Shown here: positions 34,801 through 44,000 of the stretch, one piece after another
How the letters are laid out: every line of letters begins with the position of its first letter
How positions within the stretch are numbered: position 1 is the stretch's first letter
NCBI GenBank assembly: GCA_958450365.1
Contig: CAUEEP010000735.1
Location: 3,252,001 to 3,316,000, forward strand
DNA: 64,000 nucleotides
Source: Mesorhabditis belari
Taxonomy: Eukaryota; Nematoda; Chromadorea; Rhabditida; Rhabditidae
Direction: 5' to 3'
Made by a program: the position numbers and the translations under genes
Notes under the pieces: model-generated
Databases searched by the model: none
What the model was told of the DNA's origin: nothing
The model's input: the letters and a program-made list of their open reading frames with translations, nothing else

Positions 34801-37800
34801 GGTGGTTCAGTTGTAGGCGGTTGAGGTGGTTCGACTGGTGGTTCAGTTGTAGGCGGTTGAGGTGGATCTAAACAATTAGGTTATCAAAGGTGTTTACTAC
34901 TTAAAATCTGGCAGGCAATCAGGCAGGTTATGTCAAGACTATACAGGTTTTCAGCCAGAGCTTCCCAATTTCCTTTGATCAAGTCAAGCCAGCCTAGGCA
35001 AGAAGCCAGTCTAGGTAAGAAGCCAGACTAGGTAAGAAGCCAGACTAGGCAAGAAGCCAGTCTAGGCAAGAAGCCAGTCTAGGTAAGAAGCCAGTCTAGG
35101 CAAGAAGCCAGTCTAGGCAAGAAGCCAGTCTAGGCACGAAGTCAGCCTTCAGTCTAGGCCCGGCTTCTAACCTGACTTACCAATAGACAACTTGTTGAAG
35201 CCTCCAGCCGCAGCGTCGAGTGATCCATGTGAATGTCCATGTGATTCATCATGCGAATGACCGGGTTCATGACTGAAATTTGAGTACGGCTTTGAGGCTT
35301 TCTTTCTTACGGCTTTCTAATAGACTCTCTAATATACGGCCATCCAATTTTCTACCGCTTTCCATTTAATGAAAAGATTTATTTGCAGGTTTATTTGCAA
35401 TTCCCTACTTAGCTTACCACGTTTTTCTTTTATTATTTTTAAGATTTGATTATTCTTGCTTATTAGAAGTTTTTAAGTTCAATGACTAATTAATCAATCA
35501 AAAGTTATTCACTTGATGAATTAGCGAATGCTTTAAAGGGGGGTATTAATCGCGGCCGGGTGACGATAAAAATTTTTTTACGGCAACCACCTGTTTTTTT
35601 ATTTTAATATCGCTGATTTTATTATAAAAAGAATAAAAATCACCCGGCTAGAGTGATTTGATGGGTTTACAAATTTTTGGAGACACTGCAAGGCTTGGAG
35701 AAAAACAAGATCGTCACTCATCAGACACCTCAGCTAAAAGGCACCTATTTGAGAAAACTAAAACCACAAGCGACCACAAATGGAAAAAAAGATCTAATTG
35801 TGTCAAGCAAAGCGCTGAGGACGTCCTACGATGGAGGAGATCCAGTCACTTCTGGTGAAGATGCGCGGGAAATTGATAAGATAGGAGGCCGATTTGAGGA
35901 ACTGCTGTACTCGAGCGAAGATGAAAGTGAGCAAGAGGAAGAATTATAGATTACCAAATCTATTTTTATTGTTTTTTTGTGCTTTTTATTTTGTTTTTAA
36001 ATTTATCTGCAATTAAAACTCAATCGATCTAGACTGTGCTGAGGTGTCTGATGAGTGACGATCTTGTTTTTCTCCAAGCCAAGTTTCTCCAAGTTTTTCT
36101 GACGATCTTGCTTTTCTCCAAGCCTTGCAGTGTCTCCAAAAATTTGTAAACCCATCAAATCACTCTAGCCGGGTGATTTTTATTCTTTTTATAATAAAAT
36201 CAGCGATATTAAAATAAAAAAACAGGTGGTTGCCGTAAAAAATTTTTTATCGTCACCCGGCCGCGATTAATACCCTCCCTCCCTCCCTCCCTCCCTGAAT
36301 GGTATGCTGAGAATCTCACGTGTAATTTACAATTCTACGATGATGGAGAATATGCAAAAGCTTACGAATCGGTTAGTTTTGTACATTGGCACAGTGAAAT
36401 CTCGAAACTTCTTACACAGCAGTGAGCGCCAGAAAAGGTGCGTTTCCATTTAGCGCAAAGTGCATCCAAAACTTGTTCATTATATAGTGTGCCTTCCAGA
36501 ATACAAACTTTGTTAGATAAGTATAGCAAAAGTAGCCATTCTAGCGATGATTTCTTAGAGAACTCCTTCGCGCACTAGAAAGGATGAGTTTCCATTAGCA
36601 CAAAGTACGCCTGAAACTTATCCATTAAATAGTGTGACTTCCAGGATGAAAACTTTGTTAGATAAGTATAGTAAAAGAAATCATAATAGCGATGTTTTCT
36701 TAGAGAACTCCTTCGTGCACTAGAAAGGATGTGTTTTCCCGCGAGCAAAGTGTATCCAAAACTTGTTCATTGTATAGTGTGCGTTCCAGGATGCAAACTT
36801 TGTTAAATAAGTATAATCAAACTAGTCATAATAGCGGTGTTTTCCTAGAGACGAGGCAAAGGATTTTAAAAATGTTTTCGAAAAAAGTAAACAATTTGGA
36901 AAACTATTGTACCCTAAAGTCTCGAGTATAAGTTGTGCCTTAATGAAGAGGCCCGGGAGGGATCCATAAGACTGAGCACCGGAGAGGAGCAGGGCGGACG
37001 CGCCGAGCCACGCCCGGGGCAACAAATAACAGCATAAAATTGCTATAACCCTCAATAAATTTACTTCTATTATTGTTCTTAAAAAGTTATGCTGCAGCGG
37101 GGTTCGAACCTTCGACACACCGCACCGGAGGCAGCCGTCAATTTGCATGCGAAAACCAAACAGAACTTATACTCGCGACTTTAGGGTAATCTTTCCGTCG
37201 TCTCTATTCGATTAGAAAAATCTGAAGGAAAGATTACAATCTTCTAAATTGTCTACTTGAGGAAAACGTTGATCACGAGCTCATCCAATTGCAGCAACAG
37301 CAGCAAGGCAATTGCAGCAGCAGCAGCAACAGCAAGGCTCATCGAATTACCTATGTCCATGTCCTTCATGTGAGTGATCATTTCCGCCATGTGAATGCCC
37401 ATGTCCTGCATCGTGTGAATGCGAATGTGAATGGGTGTGTCCTTTCGGTTGAATCTCGGGTACGGGCAACTCTGGGGGAGGCTCAGCGCCCAATTCAGCC
37501 GCCGCTCGTTTCGCCGCCACATTGTAGTCCCGAATTAGGTCGAGATGCGCGAGTACGGTGCCTGGAAATGAACAAATCCTCTTTTGTCGATTAAACATCA
37601 ATATTTAACTGATGTGCGCTCCAGCTTAGCCTTAGAATTCAATAAATTTGCATAATCATGCACGCTAGCGGGTGTACGGTCAAGACAAGTACGGGAGTAC
37701 GGTGTCTGGAATTGAAAAAGGTCTTTGGGATGTTGAAATTTGACTATTTGACTAGTGTGCGCTCCAGCTTAGCTTTAGAATTCGATAAATTTGCATAATC

Positions 37801-39406
37801 ATGCACGCTAGCGGGTGTACGGTCAAGACAAGTACGGGAGTACGGTGTCTGGAATTGAAAAAGGTCTTTGGGATGTTGAAATTTGACTATTTGACTAGTG
37901 TGCGCTCCAGCTTAGCTTTAGAATTCGATAAATTTGCATAATCATGCACGCTAGCGGGTGTACGGTCAAGACAAGTACGGGAGTACGGTGTCTGGAATTG
38001 AAAAAGGTCTTTGGGATGTTGAAATTTGACTATTTGACTAGTGTGCGCTCCAGCTTAGCAGTAAAAGTCGATGAAATTGCTTAAAGTTTACAATTCTAGC
38101 CTACACTAGCTAGGATAGCTACCGTAGTCGAATTTAGTGCAAAAAAGCTCTTATATTCTTGGAAACTCACCTAAAACCCTTTTCTCTCCGATATCCTTAT
38201 TGTCCTGGCTGATCACTTTCAACTCGAATTGGCCATCGATCGCTTTTTTAAGGAAACCGGCGAACGGGGAGCGCTGGATCATTCCATCAAGAATAAACCC
38301 GCGCTGTCCATCAACTGTCTAAAATGGTTTAAATGTAAATTTATTCATTCTATATTCTAATGTGCGTTCCAGATAAGCCAAAAAAGTTGATAAAACTTCA
38401 AAAACAAAAGCTCTGTTTAAAAGAAAACAACGTGAGAGAGTTGCTGCTAGAGAAAACCATCAAAAAACTGTTTATTTCAATTTTTTTTATATTATTTCAT
38501 CAATCTGGAAGGCAACTTAGATTTTGAGATCAAAACTTTTCGAAAAAATTCAACTTACAATAGCCTCCATCATGTCCGGTCGATTGCTGAACTTGAAAGC
38601 GACAATTTGAACCTCATCGCTTTCTTTGAGTCCATTTAGAAATTGCTCGTGAAAATTCGGCAAAGCTCTGGTGACTTTTGAGGTGAATAGAGGGACTGAA
38701 AATCGTTTTTTAATAAATTCCAATAACAAACAAGCATTTACAGCTCTGCTTGGCCGGTTCAATTACCCAATTTTCTCAAATAGTAGAAAAGCTAATAAAA
38801 TTTACATATTTATCTCTTGTGCGCTCCAGATCAGCTAAAAAATTGATTAAAATGCGTAAATGATGTAGTGATTAGAGAGAAACTTCGATGGAAAGAGTTC
38901 TACCTAAAAATTTCGCATGGAAACATTATATCCGATTTTCGCACAGATTTCTAGCCGATCTGGATGCCAACTTAGATTTTGAATGTAAAATTTTAAGTCT
39001 AGGTCAGAGTTTTTCTGTCTGGTTATAGTCTACTGTCGTACTCGGTTACCCAATTTTCTCAAATAGTAAAAAAGCTAATAAAATTTCAATATTTATTTCT
39101 TGTGCGCTCCAGATCAGCTAAAAAATTGATCAAAATGCGTAAATGATGTAGTGATTAGAGAGAAACTTCGTTGGAAAGAGTTCTACCCCAAAATTTCCCC
39201 TGAAAGCATTATATCCGATTTTCGCACAGATTTCTAGCCGATCTGGATGTCAACTTAGAATTTGGATGTAAAATTTTGTTGATTTTACCTGTGCATTTCT
39301 CATCAGCACACAATTTCGACGGTTTTGAAGCGACTTTTCCCGGTCCAGCTGACTCGATTGGAGAAAGGAAAAGGAGGAAAAATTGGAAATATAAAGTTTT
39401 CATCAT
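25872..39406 (-). CDS. TANGO1/MIA3-type ER exit site cargo receptor
   Basis: About 31 exons, roughly 1250 residues. Exon 1 (39406-39289) encodes a signal peptide (MMKTLYFQFFLLFLSPIES) and KLCADEKC, the start of a MIA SH3-like domain. Exons 38695-38559 and 38318-38171 complete it (LKESDEVQIVAFKF, DGQRGFILDGMIQ). The lumenal part follows: His-rich (37561-37351, 35272-35181), then Pro/Glu/Thr-rich (34867-34629, 33912-33823, 33783-33697, 33502-33431, 32473-32363, 32323-32222, 31134-30922, 29379-29223). Exon 28784-28698 has the membrane segment (GIVLNLTVLAISIVMWFF). Exons from 28657 to 26940 form a long coiled coil. The tail (26843-25872) is Pro/Gly/Arg-rich with RRRSRS and ends DLNAAFK-stop, or two codons after TRAVG if the last intron is not removed. 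TANGO1 loads bulky cargo such as collagen into COPII carriers, with the SH3-like domain in the ER lumen and the coiled coil and Pro-rich part cytosolic. Phases of exons 1-14 close exactly. Lumenal repeats make it compact beside vertebrate TANGO1. Confidence 0.85.
29864..30488. mobile_element. Palindromic element A, copy 2, carrying element B
   Basis: Left GAGACAAATGCGACCTTTTTT with GCGCACCTGGACATTTGCGC is mirrored by right GCGCAAATGTCCAGATGCGC and AAGGCATTTGTCCC. The inner arms (GAATCGTATGCTTAGATTCC and its complement) also pair. Element B copy 2 (30152-30420) has inserted between the outer right arm and the inner arm. It lies in the TANGO1 intron between exons 30922 and 29379. Confidence 0.85.
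30152..30420. mobile_element. Palindromic element B, copy 2 (nested)
   Basis: Ends TACCGTAAATACTGTAATAG and CTATTACAGTATTTACGGTA; length 269 bp against 268 bp for copy 1 at 23966. The sequence is the reverse orientation of copy 1 and close to identical. It sits inside element A, so B moved after A. Confidence 0.85.
31190..31355. repeat. AACCAAAACAA array in a TANGO1 intron
   Basis: About 165 bp of AACCAAA/ACAAACC units. It resumes after the G-rich element (31475-31500), and a complementary GGTTTTGGTTTG run is at 31764-31808. The open frames here are artefacts. Confidence 0.9.
31356..31474. mobile_element. G-rich element with 17-bp perfect terminal inverted repeats
   Basis: TATACATTTCGAGTGTC at 31356 is exactly mirrored by GACACTCGAAATGTATA at 31458-31474. 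Between them are at least seven runs of 4-9 G separated by ACACTTTA-type spacers. The AACCAAAAC array continues on both sides, so the element inserted into the minisatellite. No coding frame. Confidence 0.85.
32600..33360. repeat. 285-bp tandem repeat with two opposed TCCAG modules
   Basis: CCAG of TTGACATCCAGATCGG is at 32626, 32911 and 33195, and CTGG of AGCTGATCTGGAGCTCACAA at 32760, 33045 and 33329. Unit length is 284-285 bp, twice about 142 bp. It lies in the TANGO1 intron between exons 33431 and 32473. Inverted relatives occur at 38780-39265. Confidence 0.9.
33610..34560. repeat. 143-bp tandem repeat in TANGO1 introns
   Basis: CTGG of GCATTCTGGAACGCACAC is at 33944, 34087, 34230, 34373 and 34516, exactly 143 bp apart, with a single related unit at 33616 on the other side of two exons. 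Units also contain GGTTTAATTACCCAA or a one- to two-base variant. Confidence 0.9.
34985..35155. repeat. AAGCCAGTCTAGGC array
   Basis: Nine to ten copies of a 16-bp AAGAAGCCAGTCTAGG unit in the TANGO1 intron between exons 35181 and 34867. Confidence 0.9.
35541..36275 (+). mobile_element. TIR transposon with a small acidic ORF
   Basis: The left end GGGTATTAATCGCGGCCGGG is mirrored by the right end CCCGGCCGCGATTAATACCC. The inverted repeats are long, about 190 bp (35541-35735 against 36045-36275), and the right arm has a small duplication of TCTCCAAG. Between them is a frame at 35677-35949 (90 aa, start METLQGLEKNKIVTHQTPQL) ending in a Glu/Ser-rich tail (SSEDESEQEEEL). No DDE or other transposase motif is seen, so it is probably non-autonomous. 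It lies in the TANGO1 intron between exons 37351 and 35272. A (CCCT)n run abuts the right end. Confidence 0.8.
36470..36900. repeat. 145-bp tandem repeat shared with channel-gene introns
   Basis: TCCAG modules with CCAG at 36496, 36641 and 36786 (145-bp spacing). The units (AGAGAACTCCTTCGTGCACT, GGATGTGTTTTCC, AAACTTTGTTAGATAAGTAT) are nearly the same as those at 50320-50760, 60140-60480 and 61130-61560 inside channel gene C. Confidence 0.9.
37080..37150 (-). tRNA. tRNA-like sequence in a TANGO1 intron
   Basis: On the minus strand GAAGGTTCGAACCCCGCTGC has a perfect B-box. Upstream, GACGGCTGCCTCCGGTGCGG could form a GC-rich hairpin. No clear A-box or acceptor pairing. It may be a tRNA relic. 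Confidence 0.3.
37605..38062. repeat. 143-bp tandem repeat in TANGO1 intron 3
   Basis: CCAG of GTGTGCGCTCCAGCTTAGC is at 37621, 37764, 37907 and 38050, exactly 143 bp apart. The middle units are virtually identical (GGGTGTACGGTCAAGACAAG). Confidence 0.95.
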
Positions 39407-41064
39407 AGAAACATATCAATTTAGAGAAAATAGGTTAATTTCAAAGTGGCTGACCAACGTGTCGTACACTGGCTGGTTTTCCCCCAAAGCCCCGCCTTTT
39501 CTCGGGAAAGACTAGGGTACGGTAGAATGGGTGCATTTTTCCATTCCGTTTTTTTTGGAAAACTGCATTCGAAACTTATCCACGAGTTGCTGTGACTTCC
39601 AGAATGATGATTTCGATTGTCTAAATTTAAAGACACCTTAGCTACAGTAGTTTATAGGCTACCTTTAGGTTACGGTAGAATGGCTGCATTTTTTAGGACT
39701 GGAAAACCATCCAAAACTTATCCACTAGTTGCTGTGACTTCCAGAATGATGATTTTGATTGGCCGAATTTAAAATTACCTTGGCTACGGTAGTCTATAGG
39801 CTACCTTTAGATTACGGTAGAATGGGTGCATTTTTTAGGACTGGAAAACGTCATTCAAAACTTATCCACTAGTTGCTGTGACTTCCAGAATGAAGACTTC
39901 GATTGTCTAAATTTAAGTTTACCCTGGCTACACTACAATATGCCTATAGGATACGTTTGGGTTACGGTAGAATGAAGATTTTCGAGGAGTATTCAAAAAA
40001 AGTGAAAAAAGATGTATAATAAAGGTTTGGTTCAGCTTTGGTTTATATATAATAAAGATTTGGTTAAGATCCGCGGGAAAACTATCGAAGTTTTACTGGA
40101 AAGATCTGTTGTGCCGTAAAGACGATGCTGTAAACACGTAAAGGCATTGCCAGAACTTTTGACGGAGCTACGGCTAGCTAGCATACGGGCTTTGATCTCA
40201 ATTTAGCTGCTAATCTAGCTGCCAATCTAGCTACCAATCTAGCTGCCATCTAGCTGCAATCTAGCTACCAATCTAGCTACCAATCTAGCTACCAATCTAG
40301 CTGCCATCTAGCAGCCAATCTAGCTGCCAATCTAGCATTGGTAATCGAACTAAGCCAAGACTTTCTTTGCTTCTTCTGTCTATTGTTTAATACTAAAGTC
40401 AAGATAAATGATTTAAATCAATTTCAAAACAATTCTTACAGCTTTATCCATTTCTCTTTCTTTCCAATTCTTTTTTTTAAAAAATAGCTAAGTAAACCGA
40501 TCCATTCACTTGAAAAGCTCAACTAGACTCAACTAGTAAAAAGCTGTCTAAAAGCTGTTTATTTATCTTGTGAGCTCCAGATCAGCTAAAAATTAGTAGC
40601 ACAAGACGATAGAGTTAGAATACGGTAACTACGAGGCCCAAAGCCGTTTCTTCCATATCCAATTTTTCTCAACTAGTAAAAAGCTGTCTAAAAGTTGCTT
40701 ATTAATCTCTTGTGAGCTCCAGATCAGCTAAAAATTAGCATCAAAAAGCGATAGAGTTAGAATACGGACACTACAATGCACGAGCTCGTTTCTTCAATAC
40801 CCAATTTTTCTCAACTAGTAAAAAGCTGTCTAAAAGTTGCTTGTTTATCTTGTGTGCATTCCAGATCAGCTAAAAATTAGTGTCGCAAGGCGATAGAGTT
40901 AGAATACGGTAACTAGAAAGCTATTTCTAAAAAAGCAAAGTAAACCGATCCATTCACTTGAAAAGCTCTTAAAAAGCTCTTAAAAAAGAAGAAAATTCAA
41001 TTGTTTAATTGGAATTTTTCTCGAAAATCTAGAATTTTCAAGTTATTTCTTTAATAAAATTCGA
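39407..41064. repeat. Spacer between TANGO1 and channel gene B, mostly repeats
   Basis: A 142-154-bp array with CCAG at 39599, 39741 and 39895 (GTTGCTGTGACTTCCAGAAT) is followed by an AATCTAGCTGCC array (40195-40340). Next is a 142-bp array with CCAG at 40577, 40719 and 40861 (TGAGCTCCAGATCAGC). It must hold both promoters, but no motif is recognised. Confidence 0.7.
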
Positions 41065-44000
41065 ATGAAATTACAATTTTTTTATTTAATTTTCTTTTTT
41101 TCAAAAATTTTTATGGAAAATGTGACAATTGTTGAGGAAAATGATGAAATTGGTAAAAGCTTTTTTTTTCTAATAAACACAATCTTTCTAACTTCGTTTC
41201 CATAAGAAAATTACGAATTGGAATGCACTAGAAACGGTGCGTTTACAAGAGTCTACAAGAGTCTAAAAGAGTCTACAAGAGTCTAAAAGAGTCTACAAGA
41301 GTCTACAAGCGTCTACAAGAGTCTACAAGAGTCTACAAGCGTCTACAAGAGTCTACAAGAGTCTACAAGCGTCTACAAGAGTCTACAAGCGTCTACAAGC
41401 GTCTACAAGCGTCTACAAGAGTCTACAAGAGTCTACAAGAGTCTACAAGCGTCTACAAGCGCTCAAACTCTCACACTTGACCAAATATCGATTTTCTTAA
41501 AAGAGGGTCCGCTCAGGGGCGCTTTGGTCCCACATTTTTTTGCGGCTTCAGGCCTGTAACCTTGGTTTAACAGGGCTTAACTAGGCTTAACGGGGCTTAA
41601 AACAGCTTAGTTGACTTGAATATTTTCGGAATTTTTTTATCCAGTTCCGGTGCCGCTCCACGGCCCTCTGCATCTTTCAAAGGTTTGTCCCCAGATCGAA
41701 ACTCGGCAAACCATACTCGACACGTTCTTTCGGAAGGTCAATCCTCCCCATATATCTTTTTAATATTATCAGCTGCCAAGCCTGCACTGTGCTCTTCTAG
41801 CAATTTTCACAAAAAATCAACAATTGAATTTCAAGAGCCAAGATGTTTTTTGAAAACTAGACAATGTGACATTTTTTATATTGAGTGTATCAAGTTTTGG
41901 TCAACGATCGATTCGGGGTTAGGACTTAGTTTCTCTATACAATTTTCCATCAAAGGAAATCATTGTCACTGTGCCCTGTAGCCGTGCCCTGTAACTGTGC
42001 CCTGTACTATGCTCTGTGCTGTGCCCTGTACTGTGTTCTGTACTGTACCCTGTCCTGTACCCTGTCCTGTACCCTGTACTGTACCCTGTACTATCCCCTG
42101 TATTATGCCCTGTACTATGCCCTGTACTATGCCCTGTACTATGCCCTGTACTATGCCTAGTAACTGTGCCCTGTAACTGCCCTGTAACTGCCTGTAACTA
42201 CCTGTAACTACCTGTAACTACCTGTAACTACCTGTAACTACCTGTAACTACCTGTAACTGCCTGTAACTCTACGACCAAAGCACCCCTGAGCAAACCCTC
42301 TTCTCAATCACTTGTCCTAAACAGCGTTGCACTTCTAAATTAACCAGAGAAATTTTGGAAATCAGTTTTTCGCGAGGAATTCGAATTTCTTACTTTTAAA
42401 ATCGTATCTTTTATCTAAAATTATCAAAAATGCAGAAAATACAAGTATGGGAATTTTTGGCGCCACCTGTAGATTCATTAGCAGGTGTGACTTCCAGAAA
42501 TAGCTTTGGCGCAAAGATTTTTTTTCAAATTTCAGTTGAATACGCGAGTTTTCTGCGTGATCTCGATGAACTCCATGAAGAATTGTTTATTCAAAGAAAA
42601 TACGATAAAACATTGGCTCCAATCTACACAAAGCAACGTTTGTTATAAGAAATGATTGAAAATTTTCGAAATTTTAGAGAATTCAAGCTCGGTTCGTCGC
42701 TTTAATGTCGATATTCGATTAAATTTCGCAAAAGTTATCGCAATTGTGAGTGTTTTTCGTTTTCTGTATTCAAAAAAAAGCATCTAATTGTGAGGAAACG
42801 GCAGCGAAATCGATTGAGATTGATTTCGATTGAAAATTTGAACACTGACTCACTTAGAGGTGAAGTATGAACGCTTTTTAAGAAGCCGCTTAATGAAGGA
42901 ACGATCTCGTGCATTTTAGTTACCGTAGTCTAACTCTATCGTCTTGTGATGCGAATTTTTAGCTAATCTGGAATGCACATAAGATAAATAAGCAGGTTTT
43001 AGACATCTTTTTAATCGTTAATCAAAATTGGGTATTAAAGCAACGGCTTTGAGCCTCATAGTTACCGTATTCTAACACTATCGCCTTGTGCTACTAATTT
43101 TTAGCGTATCTGGAGCTCACAAGAGATAAATAAGCAGCTTTTAGACAGTTTTTTACTAGTTAAGAAAAATTGGGAACGAAGAAACGAGCTCGTGCATTGT
43201 AGTGTTCGTATTCTAACTCTATCTCTTTTTGATACTAATTTTCAGCTAATCTGGAATGCACACAAGATCAATAAGCAACTTTTAGACAGCTTTTTACTAG
43301 TTGAGAAAAATTGAGTATTGAAGAAACTGCTTTGGACCTCGTAGTTACCGTATTCTAACTCTATCGCCTTTTGATGCTAATTTTTAACGCATCTGGAGCT
43401 CACAAGAGATAAACAAGCAGCTTTTAGTCATCTTTTTAATCGTTAATCAAAATTGGACAATTGAACCAATGATTCTTTCAGGCAGAAGACACCGAAAAAC
43501 TTGGCGTGCTTCTCGAGATTATTTATGTAAGTATAGCTTGGGAAATGAAAGAGTTTAAGTTAGATTTTAGGTCTGGGAAGATCGGAGGCTTATCTGGGAT
43601 CCATCAATGTTCAATGGAATCAATAAAATTTATGCAAATTACAAAAATTTATGGATTGTTGAAAACTCGATGTCGGAGACGTAAAGATTTTGAGTTTTTT
43701 CATAAACGAGAACGCGTTGTGCGTTCCAGATCGTCGATTTTTAAGGTCGAAAATTGACAATTTTTAAGTGTAAATGGGGTTTTTCGATGTAAATTGAGTT
43801 TTTCGATGTGAATTCCCAATTTTAAATGCAAATTGCGATTTTTAAATGTAAATGGCGATTTTTAAACGGAAATTGCGATTTTTAAATGCAAATTGCGATT
43901 TTTAATGGCAAATTGCGATTTTTATATGCAAATTGCGATTTTTAAATGCAAATTGCGATTTTTATATGCAAATTGCGATTTTTAAATTCAAATTGCGATT

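Noticed and set aside
37281..37340. Polyglutamine-coding CAG run
   Set aside because: It lies in a TANGO1 intron just 3' of the exon ending 37351, and on the gene's strand it is not in an exon.
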